Of a stretch of 64,000 nt of DNA, positions 50,118-60,949 are shown one piece after another. The stretch is from SAR86 cluster bacterium. Its GTDB lineage: Bacteria > Pseudomonadota > Gammaproteobacteria > Magnimaribacterales > Magnimaribacteraceae. The notes below the pieces were generated by a model. The model ran no database searches, was not told the DNA's origin, and saw only the letters and a program-made list of their open reading frames with translations. The translations under genes were made by a program, and so were the position numbers. Positions within the stretch are counted from its first letter, which is position 1; each line of letters begins with the position of its first letter. Location: the NCBI GenBank assembly GCA_016777005.1, contig JADHSF010000001.1, positions 41,029 through 105,028 of the forward strand, read 5' to 3'.

Positions 50118-50714
50118 TTATTTTAATTCCTTTCCAATTATGTATATTTCATTAGAGTTTGGTCTTGACGCTTTAGGTTTAGATATTTTAATCTTTGCAA
50201 ACCTTTTTTTGAGGGCAGTTCTAGTATAATCCAAACTTTCTCCTTGGAAAACTTTTATTAAAACCGAACCTTCTTTCTTGAGAAACTTATCCACCATCAA
50301 CAAGACGTTATCCACCAAATCGATCATTAATGCGTTATCTCTTTCCTTTATACCACTTATATTGGGGGCCATATCAGATAAAACAAGATCAAATGGTAAA
50401 AAGTCTTTAATTTTTTTTAAATCAACATCCCTGATATCTTCGATTTTTTTTTGAATAAAAAAACAATCTCTTATTTCTTTCATGGGCTGAATATCAACAG
50501 CCGTAACTTTTCCTTTAGGCCCAATATATTCAGTAACTACTTGTGTCCAGCTACCTGGAAATGATCCTAAATCAATTACAGATGATCCTTTATGGATCTT
50601 AATATCCTTCTCTAGTATCTCTTTAAGCTTAAAAGATGCTCTAGATCTATAACCTTCTTTTTTTGATTTTCTTGTATAAGAATCACCATCTCGATAATTG
50701 GTTTTGTGTGGCAT
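50118..50714 (-). CDS. rlmE: 23S rRNA (uridine2552-2'-O)-methyltransferase
   Basis: RlmE/FtsJ 2'-O-methylates U2552 of 23S rRNA. The basic N terminus with [13 protein letters not shown] supplies the first catalytic Lys, the SAM site is [17 protein letters not shown], and the motif [12 protein letters not shown] supplies the catalytic Asp; the late Lys (LIKVFQG) and Glu (NEIYIIG) complete the K-D-K-E set. It is 198 aa (E. coli 209). yhbY, often next to it, is absent. Confidence 0.96.
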   Translation of the reverse strand: MPHKTNYRDGDSYTRKSKKEGYRSRASFKLKEILEKDIKIHKGSSVIDLGSFPGSWTQVVTEYIGPKGKVTAVDIQPMKEIRDCFFIQKKIEDIRDVDLKKIKDFLPFDLVLSDMAPNISGIKERDNALMIDLVDNVLLMVDKFLKKEGSVLIKVFQGESLDYTRTALKKRFAKIKISKPKASRPNSNEIYIIGKELK

Positions 50715-50722
50715 TCAAAAAT

Positions 50723-51193
50723 TTACAAGTACTCTACCTTTTCAATTTCATATTCAGTTAAACCCCCTGGGGCCTCAAGTTTTATAACATCATCCTCAAA
50801 TTTTCCCATTAATTGCCTTGCCAAAGGCGAAGCAAATGAGATCATGCCCTTACTTGCATCAGCTTCATCCTCTCCAACTATCTTGTAGGTTATAGATTTT
50901 TCCAGTTCTGAATTGAAAACAGTTACCGTAGTGCCAAAAATGACTTTATCGGATGGGTCCATGTTGAGGATATCGATAACCTGAGATGAAGAAAGTTTTG
51001 ATTCTATATCTCTAATTCTTGCTTCGGTAAGACTTTGTTGTTCTTTCGCAGCATGATATTCGGCATTCTCTTTCAAATCTCCGAATTCTCTTGCAGTTGC
51101 TATGTCATCAATAATTCTTAGACGGTCTTCTGTCTTAAGTTTTTTTAACTCATCTCTTAAGAGTATCTCTCCTTCTTTAGTTATTGGATTCAT
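50723..51193 (-). CDS. greA: transcription elongation factor GreA
   Basis: GreA (156 aa) rescues backtracked RNA polymerase by stimulating transcript cleavage. The N-terminal coiled coil contains IATAREFGDLKENAEYHAAKEQQ, with the acidic tip (Asp-x2-Glu) that reaches the active site, and the C-terminal FKBP-like domain ends with ISFASPLARQLMGK and GLTEYEIEKVEY. It follows carB by one shared base region, the Pseudomonas order carA-carB-greA. Confidence 0.97.
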   Translation of the reverse strand: MNPITKEGEILLRDELKKLKTEDRLRIIDDIATAREFGDLKENAEYHAAKEQQSLTEARIRDIESKLSSSQVIDILNMDPSDKVIFGTTVTVFNSELEKSITYKIVGEDEADASKGMISFASPLARQLMGKFEDDVIKLEAPGGLTEYEIEKVEYL

Positions 51194-54100
51194 TACAATC
51201 TAATTCTAGCATGAAGATCTTGAAGTCTTTCAACAGACCACAAATCTTTATTCCTTAATACTGAGCAAACAGCTCTGCCACCTTCTAAAGTAGTAGTACA
51301 GTAGATTTTTTCTTCTAGAGCAGTTCTTCTTATGGAAGCTGAGTCTAATATAGATTGTCTGCCTTCTGTGGTATTGACTATAAGATTTACCTCTGAATTT
51401 TTCATAGCATCAACAACGTGTGGCCTGCCTTCTGCTACCTTCTTAATTATCTCTACTGGTATGTCTAACTCAGCAATACTCCTTGCCGTACCCTTTGTAG
51501 CAATAATTTTAAACCCTAAATCATTAAACTCTTTAGCTAAATCAGCAACAAATGGTCTGTCTGAATCCCTTACACTCAAGAAGACTGAGCCTCTCTGAGG
51601 TATAGTTTCTCCAGCACCCAACTGTGCTTTAGCATAAGCCTCAGAAAAACTTGGACCAATTCCCATCACTTCGCCCGTAGATTTCATTTCCGGACCTAGA
51701 ATAGGATCAACTCCTAAAAATTTATTGAAAGGAAATACTGCTTCTTTCACAGAGAAGTATTCCGGAACTATTTCTTTAATAAAATCTTGTTTTTTCAAAG
51801 AAATTCCTGCCATGCATAAAGCGCCGGCTTTAGCCAAAGAACGTCCTATACATTTAGAAACAAAAGGTATTGTTCTTGAAGCTCTAGGGTTCACCTCTAG
51901 CAAGTAAAGCTCTTTATTGTAATAGGCTAGCTGCACATTAATTAAACCTATGGCACCTATCTTAATGGCAATTTTCTTAACCATAACGGATATTTCTTCA
52001 ACCAGGTCTTCAGAGAGGCTATAAGGCGGTAAAGAACAAGCTGAATCTCCAGAATGAATTCCCGCTTGTTCAATATGCTGGAGAATTCCTCCTATTACAA
52101 CGCTCTCTCCGTCACATACTGCTTCGATATCTATCTCTATAGCTTGATTAAGAAAGCCATCTAGAAGAACCGGACTTTTAGCACTGGCCTGGACAGCCTC
52201 AACTAAGTAGTTCTCCAGATCAGTTTTCTTATAAACCACCTCCATAGCTCTTCCTCCTAATACATAAGAAGGTCGAACTACTAACGGGAAACCTACTATT
52301 TCTGAAACCTCTAAGGCTTCTTCAATATTAGTGGCAATACCATTTGGAGGTTGTTTTAGATCATGTTGGTTAACAAAATCTTGAAAACGACCTCTATCTT
52401 CAGCTAAATCAATTGAGTCAGGAGATGTCCCTAAAATAGGCACTCCATTTCTTTCTAATTCTTGCGCAATTTTTAGAGGAGTCTGGCCACCATATTGCAC
52501 AATAACTCCTTCAGGATTTTCAATATCAGTAATTGAAAGAACATCCTCAACTGTTATTGGTTCAAAATAAAGTCTATCGGAAGTATCAAAATCGGTTGAT
52601 ACAGTTTCTGGATTACAGTTAACCATAATTGTTTCATAACCTTCGTCTCTAAGTCCTAGAGAAGCATGCACACAACAATAATCAAATTCTATACCCTGAC
52701 CTATTCGATTTGGCCCTCCACCCAGAACCATTATCTTTCTTTTGTTACTAACGCGAGCTTCGCATTCCTGTTCATAGGTTGAATACATATATGCAGTAGA
52801 TGATTCAAACTCTCCGGCACATGTATCCACTCTTTTATATACTGGTTTTATATCTAGGGACTTTCTTGTTTCCCTAACCTCTTCTTCCGAGGATTGAATT
52901 AAGTCAGCAATTCTAGAATCTGAGAATCCCTTTCTCTTAAAATAGAAAAGGTTTTCCTTATCAAAGTCAATAAGAGTTAATTTCTGAATTTTTAATTCAT
53001 CTTTAATTAAATCTTCTATTTGAACTAGAAACCATGGATCAATTTTTGAGTAATCAAATACTTCTTCTACTGACAGGCCGTTTCTAAATCCGTCTGCAAC
53101 AAACCAAAGACGATCAGGACTTGGAATGCTTATTTTTTGTTTTAGAGTTTCGAACTCATCTTCTGGATTAAATATAGGATTTAAACCATCTCTACCTGTC
53201 TCAAGTCCTCTAATCGCTTTTTGTAATGATTCTTGAAATGTTCTGCCTATCGCCATGACTTCACCAACAGATTTCATTTGAGTAGAAAGCACCGGCTCTG
53301 CTTGTGCAAATTTTTCAAAATTGAATCTAGGTATCTTTGTTACAACATAATCTATGGAAGGCTCAAATGAAGCAGGTATGATTCCTCCTGTGATGTCGTT
53401 ACTTAATTCATCTAATGTGTACCCCACAGCTAATTTTGCTGCTACCTTAGCAATTGGAAAACCTGTGGCCTTAGAAGCTAAGGCAGATGATCTAGATACT
53501 CTTGGATTCATTTCAATTACTAACAACTCTCCATCTTCTGGATTAATTGTAAATTGTACATTTGAGCCCCCTGTCTCGACTCCAATTTCCCTTAAGATAT
53601 CAATCGAGGCATTTCTCATTATCTGATATTCCTTATCCGTAAGAGTCTGTGCTGGAGCAACAGTAATAGAGTCACCTGTGTGAACTCCCATTGGATCAAG
53701 ATTTTCTATACTACATATGATGATACAGTTATCGTTCTTATCTCTTACGACTTCCATTTCATACTCTTTCCAGCCACCTAAAAATTTATCTATGTAGATT
53801 TCTGAAGTGGGTGAAAGATCAAAGCCTCTCTTACAAATTTGATCAAATTCTTCTAGGTTATAAGCAATTCCACCTCCAGAACCACCCATTGTAAAATTAG
53901 GTCTCAAAACACAAGGAAAGCCTATTTTTTCTAAAAGAACATGAGCTTCATCAAAATTATGAGCAAGACCAGATTCAGGCACTTGCAAACCTATCTTTTC
54001 CATAGAAAATGCAAAAAGCTCTCTATCTTCAGCTTTATCAATAGCTTCTTTAGTAGCCCCTATCATCTCTACAGCATGTTTTTTAAGAATACCCCTACTA

Positions 54101-54408
54101 TCGAGGTCCAATGCAGCATTCAAAGCGGTTTGTCCACCCATTGTAGGTAACAAGGCATCAGGTTTTTCTTTTTCGATAATCTTTTCTATAGTCTCCCAGT
54201 GAATGGGTTCTATATAAGTAGCATCAGCCATACTCGGATCAGTCATGATTGTGGCAGGATTTGAATTGATTAAAATAACTCTATAACCATCTTCCTTTAA
54301 AGCCTTGCAAGCTTGAGCTCCGGAATAGTCAAATTCACAAGCCTGTCCTATTACGATAGGACCAGCACCAATAATTAATATTGAATTTATATCTTGTCTT
54401 CTAGGCAT
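51193..54408 (-). CDS. carB: carbamoyl-phosphate synthase large subunit
   Basis: CarB (1071 aa, E. coli 1073) makes carbamoyl phosphate for pyrimidines and arginine. Two homologous ATP-grasp halves are visible ([22 protein letters not shown] near the start; [19 protein letters not shown] at about 555), and a C-terminal MGS-like allosteric domain (about 935-1071) that in E. coli binds UMP and ornithine. It overlaps carA by 8 bp. Confidence 0.99.
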   Translation of the reverse strand: MPRRQDINSILIIGAGPIVIGQACEFDYSGAQACKALKEDGYRVILINSNPATIMTDPSMADATYIEPIHWETIEKIIEKEKPDALLPTMGGQTALNAALDLDSRGILKKHAVEMIGATKEAIDKAEDRELFAFSMEKIGLQVPESGLAHNFDEAHVLLEKIGFPCVLRPNFTMGGSGGGIAYNLEEFDQICKRGFDLSPTSEIYIDKFLGGWKEYEMEVVRDKNDNCIIICSIENLDPMGVHTGDSITVAPAQTLTDKEYQIMRNASIDILREIGVETGGSNVQFTINPEDGELLVIEMNPRVSRSSALASKATGFPIAKVAAKLAVGYTLDELSNDITGGIIPASFEPSIDYVVTKIPRFNFEKFAQAEPVLSTQMKSVGEVMAIGRTFQESLQKAIRGLETGRDGLNPIFNPEDEFETLKQKISIPSPDRLWFVADGFRNGLSVEEVFDYSKIDPWFLVQIEDLIKDELKIQKLTLIDFDKENLFYFKRKGFSDSRIADLIQSSEEEVRETRKSLDIKPVYKRVDTCAGEFESSTAYMYSTYEQECEARVSNKRKIMVLGGGPNRIGQGIEFDYCCVHASLGLRDEGYETIMVNCNPETVSTDFDTSDRLYFEPITVEDVLSITDIENPEGVIVQYGGQTPLKIAQELERNGVPILGTSPDSIDLAEDRGRFQDFVNQHDLKQPPNGIATNIEEALEVSEIVGFPLVVRPSYVLGGRAMEVVYKKTDLENYLVEAVQASAKSPVLLDGFLNQAIEIDIEAVCDGESVVIGGILQHIEQAGIHSGDSACSLPPYSLSEDLVEEISVMVKKIAIKIGAIGLINVQLAYYNKELYLLEVNPRASRTIPFVSKCIGRSLAKAGALCMAGISLKKQDFIKEIVPEYFSVKEAVFPFNKFLGVDPILGPEMKSTGEVMGIGPSFSEAYAKAQLGAGETIPQRGSVFLSVRDSDRPFVADLAKEFNDLGFKIIATKGTARSIAELDIPVEIIKKVAEGRPHVVDAMKNSEVNLIVNTTEGRQSILDSASIRRTALEEKIYCTTTLEGGRAVCSVLRNKDLWSVERLQDLHARIRL

Positions 54409-55516
54409 TTTTTTTCATATTTTCTTCGAATCTTTCAAATAAATATTTAAGATCATGGGGACCTGGACTTGCTTCAGGGTGGCCCTGAAAACTGAACAAA
54501 GGAAGAGTTTCATGCTCTAGTCCTTGGACTGTTCCATCAAATAGTGACTTGTGAGTCACTTTTACAGTTTTTGGTAAGGAAGTCTCTTCAACAGTAAATC
54601 CATGATTTTGTGAGCTAACCGAAACTTTTTTAGTATTAATATCTTGAACAGGATGATTGGCGCCATGATGTCCAAACTTCATTTTTGAAGTCCTGCCTCC
54701 TAAAGATAGGGCCAGCAACTGATGTCCCAAACAGATACCAAATAATGGCATTTTTTGTTCTGAGAGTTTTTTTATCGTCTCTATAGCATAATCGCAAGGT
54801 TCTGGATCTCCAGGACCATTAGACAAAAACACACCGTTAGGTTCCATTTCTAGAATCTCCTCAGAAGAAGTCTGGGCAGAAACAACTTTCAACTTGTAAC
54901 CTCTGTCAGCCAAAATTCTCAAGATATTCTTTTTAATACCAAAATCAATAACTGTGACCTTGAATTCTGAATCTTTTATATCCCCTCTCCAGGTTCCTTC
55001 TGTCCAATGATAATTAGCTGAAGTAGTCACCTCCTTCGCTAAGTCTAGTCCAGCCAAGCCTTCAAAGGCTTGAGCTTTTTCAATAACTTCATTTTCAATA
55101 ATAGATTGACCAGCAAAAATAGATGCACCTTGAGCACCTCTAGAACGAATAATTCGAGTGAGTTTCCTTGTATCTATGTCAGAAATTCCAATAATATTAT
55201 TATTTCTTAAATAGTCCGATAAGCTATTTTTGTTTCGCCAGCTACTTTCAGTTTCAGAAAGAGATCTAATAACGAGTCCTGAACTCCATATATTATCTGA
55301 TTCTATATCTTCATCATTTGTTCCGGTATTGCCTATATGTGGATAAGTTAGAGTAACAATCTGTTTAGCATAAGACGGGTCAGTGAGTATTTCTTGATAA
55401 CCTGTCATTGAAGTATTAAAAACTATTTCACCATTAACTTGACCCAATGCACCAATACTCTTGCCTTTAAAAATTGTGCCATCAGCTAATGCCAATACTG
55501 CTTGTTCTTGTTTCAT
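54401..55516 (-). CDS. carA: carbamoyl-phosphate synthase small subunit
   Basis: CarA (371 aa) is the glutaminase. The N-terminal domain ([18 protein letters not shown]) is followed by a class I amidotransferase domain with nucleophile Cys in [16 protein letters not shown] and the His-Glu pair in GHPEASPGP. It feeds ammonia to CarB. Its ATG overlaps the pyrF stop by 4 bp, so pyrF, carA and carB look co-translated. Confidence 0.98.
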   Translation of the reverse strand: MKQEQAVLALADGTIFKGKSIGALGQVNGEIVFNTSMTGYQEILTDPSYAKQIVTLTYPHIGNTGTNDEDIESDNIWSSGLVIRSLSETESSWRNKNSLSDYLRNNNIIGISDIDTRKLTRIIRSRGAQGASIFAGQSIIENEVIEKAQAFEGLAGLDLAKEVTTSANYHWTEGTWRGDIKDSEFKVTVIDFGIKKNILRILADRGYKLKVVSAQTSSEEILEMEPNGVFLSNGPGDPEPCDYAIETIKKLSEQKMPLFGICLGHQLLALSLGGRTSKMKFGHHGANHPVQDINTKKVSVSSQNHGFTVEETSLPKTVKVTHKSLFDGTVQGLEHETLPLFSFQGHPEASPGPHDLKYLFERFEENMKKNA

Positions 55517-56196
55517 AAAATTTGTTTATAAATATCTTTTAGTGCACCAGCAGGGTCATCCGATTCTGTTATAGGTCTGCCAATAACTAAAAAGTCTGAA
55601 CCATTCTTTATGGCTTCACTAGGAGTAGACACCCTACTCTGATCATTTATGTTAGATTGATCTGGTCTTATACCTGGCGTTACAGTAATAAATTCTTCAC
55701 CAAACTCTTGCTTAATGGTCGCTGTATCGGATGAAGCACAAACTACGCCATCAAGCTCACATTCGTGTGATAATTTTGCCAATCTAAGAACTTGCTCCGA
55801 TAGATTATTTAACCCTATTTCCTCGAGAGAATCTTCAGAAAGACTTGTAAGAAGTGTCACAGCTATTAATAGTGGGGGCTCATTGTAACCAATCAATGCA
55901 TTTTTAGATGCCTCTAGCATTTTCTTGCCGCCTGAAGCATGAACATTGATCATCCAAACACCAAGATCAGCAGCTGTTCTTACAGCCTCATAAACAGTAT
56001 TAGGAATATCATGAAATTTTAAGTCCAGAAATATTTCAAATCCCTTTGAGTCAAGTTCTTTGATGATCTTTGGCCCAGATGAAGTAAATAGCTGACTGCC
56101 TATCTTTAATCTACAATGACTTGGGTCAAAATTACTTGCCATATCAATTGCAGCTGAGTACTCAAGATCTAAAGGTATTATTACCCTGTTATCCAT
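55513..56196 (-). CDS. pyrF: orotidine 5'-phosphate decarboxylase
   Basis: PyrF makes UMP from OMP. The catalytic motif [13 protein letters not shown] (Asp-Lys-Asp), the N-terminal [10 protein letters not shown] and the C-terminal [21 protein letters not shown] are present; 227 aa is normal. Being first in pyrF-carA-carB couples the last and first steps of pyrimidine synthesis. Its start overlaps the end of a 37-codon leader ORF, and a terminator hairpin lies 34 bp upstream. Confidence 0.97.
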   Translation of the reverse strand: MDNRVIIPLDLEYSAAIDMASNFDPSHCRLKIGSQLFTSSGPKIIKELDSKGFEIFLDLKFHDIPNTVYEAVRTAADLGVWMINVHASGGKKMLEASKNALIGYNEPPLLIAVTLLTSLSEDSLEEIGLNNLSEQVLRLAKLSHECELDGVVCASSDTATIKQEFGEEFITVTPGIRPDQSNINDQSRVSTPSEAIKNGSDFLVIGRPITESDDPAGALKDIYKQIL

Positions 56197-56294
56197 GAAA
56201 ATTTAGTGATTTGTAGAGTAAATTTGGATGAAAAAAAAGCGAACCAGAGTAAGATCTGACGTTCGCAATTTTGTTTTTTAAGGCCTATGGGCAT
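56181..56294 (-). CDS. candidate leader peptide of the pyrF-carAB operon
   Basis: A 37-codon ORF, too short for the track, starts at an ATG 6 nt after the predicted transcription start and reads MPIGLKKQNCERQILLWFAF and on to GTAA-type ending ITG. It runs through the whole terminator hairpin and its T-tract and stops 13 nt inside pyrF, in another frame. This is the layout of the E. coli pyrBI leader peptide (44 aa, through the attenuator). A GTGG before the ATG is only a weak ribosome binding site. Confidence 0.5.
   Translation of the reverse strand: MPIGLKKQNCERQILLWFAFFSSKFTLQITKFSWITG
56231..56266 (-). terminator. candidate attenuator hairpin upstream of pyrF
   Basis: On the minus strand GCGAAC-gt-CAGA-tcttac-TCTG-GTTCGC is followed by eight T residues. 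It ends 34 bp before the pyrF ATG, and no other gene precedes it on this strand within the gap, so it would stop transcription of the pyrF operon itself. Confidence 0.75.
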
Positions 56295-56305
56295 TAAAAC
56301 CACAC

Positions 56306-56311
56306 TATAAT
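56306..56311 (+). promoter_or_regulatory. perfect -10 box for map
   Basis: TATAAT on the plus strand overlaps the minus-strand -10 of the pyrF promoter almost base for base. No clear -35 is found 16-18 bp upstream. It would start the map transcript near 56318. Confidence 0.4.
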
Positions 56312-56336
56312 AAACGAAACATATTGTGTCCATCAA
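56307..56336 (-). promoter_or_regulatory. promoter candidate for the pyrF-carAB leader
   Basis: On the minus strand TTGATG is followed by 18 bases and TATTAT. The predicted start is G56300, giving a transcript beginning GUUUUAAUG, with a run of four U right at the 5' end, as in UTP-sensitive promoters of pyrimidine genes such as E. coli carAB P1. Confidence 0.55.
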
Positions 56337-56359
56337 AACATAAGGTTATTAATAAGAAA

Positions 56360-57121
56360 GTGTTAAAAAATATTGAAGAACTCAATGGGATGAGAGAAGC
56401 AGGTAAGCTTGCTTCTGAAGTCCTAGAAATGATTGGTAGTTTTGTTAAGCCAGGTATATCTACCGGAGAATTAGATAAAATCTGTAATGAATACATCATT
56501 GATATTCAAAAAGCCATTCCAGCAAATGTAGGCTATAGAGGTTTTGAAAAAACTCTGTGCACAAGCATCAACCAGGTAATTTGTCATGGCATACCTGACT
56601 TCAATAGAATTCTTAAAAATGGAGATATCATGAATATTGACGTAACAGTCATTAAAGACGGCTGGCATGGTGATACATCGAAAATGTTCCTAGTTGGCAA
56701 GACTCAAGCCCATAACGAAAGACTCATAAATATTACTCAAGAATGCCTTTACAAAGGAATTGAGGCGGTTAAGCCAGGTGCAAGACTGGGAGATATTGGG
56801 CATGCTATACAAACACATGCAGAAAAAAATTATTACTCAGTTGTGGAGGAGTATTGTGGTCACGGAATCGGTAAAATCTATCATGATGAACCTCAAATAC
56901 TTCACTATGGACTAGCAAATAGCGGACAAGAGATTGTTGAAGGTATGTGTTTCACAATTGAACCTATGATCAATATAGGCTCTAAATTTACTAAACTTCT
57001 TTCTGATGGCTGGACAGTAGAAACACAGGATGGAAGGAATTCAGCACAGTGGGAACATACAATTTATGTGAATGAGAGTGGAGCTGAAATTCTTACTTTA
57101 AGAAAAGAAGAAAATTTGTAG
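56360..57121 (+). CDS. map: methionine aminopeptidase type I
   Basis: Map removes the initiator Met. The pita-bread fold is clear: the N terminus MREAGKLASEVLEMIGSFVKPGISTGELD, the metal ligands in NIDVTVIKDGWHGDTSKMF, the His in EYCGHGIGKIYHDEP, and the Glu in CFTIEPMIN and WEHT. The track start at 56324 is a TTG; I chose the GTG at 56360 (253 aa), which aligns with the E. coli N terminus. It lies 6 bp before glnD. Confidence 0.93.
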   Translation: MLKNIEELNGMREAGKLASEVLEMIGSFVKPGISTGELDKICNEYIIDIQKAIPANVGYRGFEKTLCTSINQVICHGIPDFNRILKNGDIMNIDVTVIKDGWHGDTSKMFLVGKTQAHNERLINITQECLYKGIEAVKPGARLGDIGHAIQTHAEKNYYSVVEEYCGHGIGKIYHDEPQILHYGLANSGQEIVEGMCFTIEPMINIGSKFTKLLSDGWTVETQDGRNSAQWEHTIYVNESGAEILTLRKEENL

Positions 57122-57127
57122 ACACAG

Positions 57128-59719
57128 ATGTTTGATTACCTCTTAAAACAAAAGGAAACTGACAACAAAATTTTATCAAAAGAATTTGATAATTGGCTTT
57201 TCAGGGATAGAGGTCGTCAAGTAAAAGGAATTAAATATTTCTTAAATAAGAGATCAGAAAATATTGATAGATTGATTATAGATGCAGCAGGGGAAAGCAA
57301 TCTAAATACAATCAATAATTTTGGTATTTTTACAGTAGGTGGTTATGGTAGAGGTGAATTACACCCATACTCCGATATAGATTTACTGCTTTTATCAAAA
57401 GAAAACCTGTCTAGGGTAGATCAAAAAAAAGTAGAAACCTTTATCAGCCTGCTTTGGGATCTTGGTTTAGATATTGGTCATAGCGTGCGAACTCTCGAGC
57501 AAGTTATAAGCCATGCGAGAGATGATGTCTACACAATGACCAATATGCTCGAATATAGAATGATCTATGGAGATGATGTTATCCATAAAGATTATATAAG
57601 CGTTATAGATACAAAAAATCTTTGGAGAAATAAACCTTTTATTCAAGCAAAAGTTTTAGAGCAAACAGAAAGACACCAGGCATTTAATAATACTTCGTTT
57701 AATCTTGAACCAGATATTAAGTCCTCTCCGGGCGGATTAAGGGATATTCACACTATAGACTGGTTGATAAAAAATTCTTTTAGAAATGTATTGAAAGATA
57801 AGAAAAATCTTTTGAGTATTTTGACCGATGATGAATACAAAGAACTGAATAAGTCTAAACACTGGTTATGGGTCATAAGATATTTACTACATATAGAGGC
57901 TAAAAGAGAAGAAGATCGACTTTTATTTGAATATCAGATTCCAGTAGCTAAAAAATTATTTCCCTCCATCAAGAATCCCAATCAAGCTGCAGAGAAGTTA
58001 ATGCATAGATATTACAGATCTTCACTCAATATCTCTGAAATAAACTCTACTTTCATACAAAGCCTAAAAGAAGAATCCGGACTGTTTAAATATTCACGAA
58101 AAAAGAGAATTGATAATAATTTTTATATAAAAAATAAACTTATTCACCTCGAAGATTTAAATGGCTTTAAACATGATCCAAGCCTTCTTTTAGATCTCTT
58201 TATTAAACTTAGTGAAAATTCTGATGTCGAGGGTATAGGATCAGAAACATTAAGATCCCTTAAAAGAGACAGAAACTTGATTGATTCTGAGTTTAGAAAA
58301 AGTAAAAAAAATATAACTCTTTTCTTAAAGCTCCTTAAATCAAAAAGATTGCTTGTAACTCAACTAGAGAATATGAAAGAACTTGGCATTTTAGGGAGAT
58401 ACTTGCCTGAGTTCGGAAGAATTACAGGACAAATGCAATATGATTTATTCCATATCTATACAGTAGATGCTCATACGCTCCAGGTTCTAAGAAATATGAG
58501 ATGGATGACACTTGGAAAATCTAAGGAAAATTTTCCTCTTGCATCTCAGCTAATCGACGATTTGCCTAAACTAGAAGTACTTTATATTGCTGGTCTTTAT
58601 CATGATATTGGCAAAGGCAGAGGGTCAGATCATTCCAATCTAGGAAGATCTATAGTTAAGAAATTCTGTAAGAAGCATTTATTCTCTGCCGAAGACACTA
58701 AATTAATTGAATGGTTGGTAGAAAATCATCTTTTAATGTCTGTTACTTCACAAAAAAAAGATCTAGAGGATAATTTCGTAATAAAGGAGTTTGCAAATAA
58801 GGTAAGCAACTTAGAGAATCTAAAATATCTTTATTGCCTTACCGTTGCAGATGTAAGTGCAACCAACCCAAACTTATGGAATTCTTGGAATGCTTCACTT
58901 TTAAAACAACTCTACGACCGAACTAAACTATATTTTGAAGACGAGATATTACTTAATAAATCTATTGCCGATGAACAACTAAAAGCGATCAAGATTATTA
59001 AAAATCATAAAGCGGTCGATGTACAAAAATTATGGGAGAAGTTTTATCCTGATTATTTCAAAATGTCTAATTGCAACGATCTTTCCATGCATGCTGAGAT
59101 TATTTTAGGTTCAGCTAAGAAAACAATCATTAAGTTGATTGAAAAAGATCCTGATTCTCTAACTTCAATATTTATCCATACAAAAGATCGTAAGAACTTA
59201 TTTGCAACAATAATTGGTGTTCTAGATTCTGAAAATATCAATTTCAAGGATGCCAAGCTTTTTGGCATGAAAGATGGATATTGCACAGATTTGATCACAA
59301 TCAGTGACAAAGAAGAAAAAGTTATCCTTGATTCTGAAAGAGCTCGAAGCCTTATAGAAAAGATAGATGAAGCTCTAAATCAAAAAACTTTAAATCCAAA
59401 AATTGTTAGAAGAAGACTACCCAGACACTTAAAACATTTTAATACTGAAACCAAGATAGATGTTAAACATGATATGTTGAATAGATGGACGGATATTGAG
59501 ATAGAAACATCGGATAGGCCTGGATTACTGGCTTCTATTTGCCAAGTATTCTTAAAACATGGCGCAGTAATTAAAAAAGCCAGAATAGCTACCTACGGTG
59601 AAAAAGCCGAAGATAGATTTTGCATTACCTCTATACAAGATACGCCTTTTATTAAGAAAAATGAACTGAATGGCCTCGTTGATGATTTAACAAACTCGCT
59701 AAACGGAGAACTGGAGTGA
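57128..59719 (+). CDS. glnD: bifunctional uridylyltransferase/uridylyl-removing enzyme GlnD
   Basis: GlnD modifies and demodifies the PII nitrogen-signal protein. The nucleotidyltransferase motif GGYGRGELHPYSDIDLLLL (about 73-91), the HD hydrolase domain (LYHDIGKGRGSDHS, about 495-510) and two C-terminal ACT domains (the second with EIETSDRPGLLASIC) that sense glutamine are all visible. It is 863 aa (E. coli 890). Its TGA overlaps the GTG start of dapC. Confidence 0.97.
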   Translation: MFDYLLKQKETDNKILSKEFDNWLFRDRGRQVKGIKYFLNKRSENIDRLIIDAAGESNLNTINNFGIFTVGGYGRGELHPYSDIDLLLLSKENLSRVDQKKVETFISLLWDLGLDIGHSVRTLEQVISHARDDVYTMTNMLEYRMIYGDDVIHKDYISVIDTKNLWRNKPFIQAKVLEQTERHQAFNNTSFNLEPDIKSSPGGLRDIHTIDWLIKNSFRNVLKDKKNLLSILTDDEYKELNKSKHWLWVIRYLLHIEAKREEDRLLFEYQIPVAKKLFPSIKNPNQAAEKLMHRYYRSSLNISEINSTFIQSLKEESGLFKYSRKKRIDNNFYIKNKLIHLEDLNGFKHDPSLLLDLFIKLSENSDVEGIGSETLRSLKRDRNLIDSEFRKSKKNITLFLKLLKSKRLLVTQLENMKELGILGRYLPEFGRITGQMQYDLFHIYTVDAHTLQVLRNMRWMTLGKSKENFPLASQLIDDLPKLEVLYIAGLYHDIGKGRGSDHSNLGRSIVKKFCKKHLFSAEDTKLIEWLVENHLLMSVTSQKKDLEDNFVIKEFANKVSNLENLKYLYCLTVADVSATNPNLWNSWNASLLKQLYDRTKLYFEDEILLNKSIADEQLKAIKIIKNHKAVDVQKLWEKFYPDYFKMSNCNDLSMHAEIILGSAKKTIIKLIEKDPDSLTSIFIHTKDRKNLFATIIGVLDSENINFKDAKLFGMKDGYCTDLITISDKEEKVILDSERARSLIEKIDEALNQKTLNPKIVRRRLPRHLKHFNTETKIDVKHDMLNRWTDIEIETSDRPGLLASICQVFLKHGAVIKKARIATYGEKAEDRFCITSIQDTPFIKKNELNGLVDDLTNSLNGELE

Positions 59720-60900
59720 ATAATTATTTAAATAATTTAACCGAATATCCCTTTTATTATCTGTCTCAATTGCTGAAGGATATTAAAAAAAGTCCTAATG
59801 AAATCACAGGACTTCATATTGGAGAGCCTAAAGGAAAAGCTCCTGATGAAGCGATTAGTATTTTGAATAAGAACTCTTCTGGCTATTCAAGGTATCCAAC
59901 TTCTAAAGGAGAATTATCGCTGAGAAAATCTTACACAGACTGGCTATCCGATAGATTTTCTACAAATAATATAGATCCTGAAAAACATGTCTTGCCTGTC
60001 TCAGGCTCTAGAGAGGGTATCTTTTCATTTATACAGGCTGCGATAGATACCAGCAAGGACAATCCTGTGATCATGATGCCCAATCCTTTTTATAAAATTT
60101 ATGAAGGCGCTGCTATTATGGCTGGCGCTAAACCTTATTACATAAATTCTACTCATGAAGATGGATTTAAGCCAAATTTTAATGATATTCCTGAACAGGT
60201 TTGGCAAGATTGTCAGCTTTTAATACTCTGCTCTCCTTCGAATCCAACTGGTTATTGTCTTGATAAAGAAGAATACCTATTAGTGATAAACAAAGCTCAA
60301 CAGTATGATTTTCTTTTGTGTTCAGACGAATGTTATGTCGATATTTACGAAAGCTCTTCCAAACCACCTGTGGGACTTTTGGAATGTGATGATATTACAG
60401 AGAATAACTCGAGATCTGTTGTGTTCCATAGCCTTTCTAAGCGCTCTAATTTAGCTGGATTAAGATCAGGTTTTGTTTGTGCAGGAGAAAAAGTTATAGA
60501 AAAATTAGCACTTTATAGAACCTATCATGGAGTAACACTTTCCTTGCCTACTCAAATGGCAAGTAGCTGGGCCTGGAAAGATAGAAAGCATGTAGAAGAA
60601 AATAGACTCGAATATGATAAAAAATTTAATACTGCTATTTCTTGCTTCGATAATGCTGACATAACAAGACCTGAAGGCGGTTTTTATATCTGGTTAAAGC
60701 TACCTTGTGATGACGAGATTTTTGCAAAATCACTTTACCAAGATACTGGTATTCTTAGTCTGCCAGGCTCTTACCTTGGTAAAGAAGAGGATGGAGTTAA
60801 TCCAGCAAAAGGTTTCTTGAGACTGGCAGTAGTCCATGATGTTGATACAATAGACTTCGCTTTTAAAGCCGTAAGCAAGACATTATCAAATTTTAGTTAG
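59716..60900 (+). CDS. dapC: succinyldiaminopimelate transaminase
   Basis: A PLP-dependent fold-type I aminotransferase (394 aa). LCSPSNPTGYCLDKEE binds substrate, CSDECYVDIYE carries the ring-binding Asp/Tyr, and SLSKRSNLAGLRSGF contains the Schiff-base Lys. Its place between glnD and dapD identifies it as the lysine-pathway DapC type. The start is GTG, with a GGAG ribosome binding site, and overlaps the glnD stop (GTGA). Confidence 0.9.
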   Translation: MNNYLNNLTEYPFYYLSQLLKDIKKSPNEITGLHIGEPKGKAPDEAISILNKNSSGYSRYPTSKGELSLRKSYTDWLSDRFSTNNIDPEKHVLPVSGSREGIFSFIQAAIDTSKDNPVIMMPNPFYKIYEGAAIMAGAKPYYINSTHEDGFKPNFNDIPEQVWQDCQLLILCSPSNPTGYCLDKEEYLLVINKAQQYDFLLCSDECYVDIYESSSKPPVGLLECDDITENNSRSVVFHSLSKRSNLAGLRSGFVCAGEKVIEKLALYRTYHGVTLSLPTQMASSWAWKDRKHVEENRLEYDKKFNTAISCFDNADITRPEGGFYIWLKLPCDDEIFAKSLYQDTGILSLPGSYLGKEEDGVNPAKGFLRLAVVHDVDTIDFAFKAVSKTLSNFS

Positions 60901-60937
60901 TCTCTTCCTTAAAACTATCACTTTAAAAAACTAAAAC

Positions 60938-60943
60938 TATAAT
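60938..60943 (+). promoter_or_regulatory. -10 box for a possibly leaderless dapD transcript
   Basis: A perfect TATAAT ends 6 bp before the dapD ATG, so transcription from it would begin at about the A of the start codon. No ribosome binding site precedes the ATG. The -35 (CTATCA, 17-bp spacing) is poor. Confidence 0.35.
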
Positions 60944-60949
60944 AACGAA

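Noticed and set aside
56231-56266. The pyrF hairpin as a plus-strand terminator
   Set aside because: No plus-strand gene ends here, and the T-tract is uninterrupted only on the minus strand.
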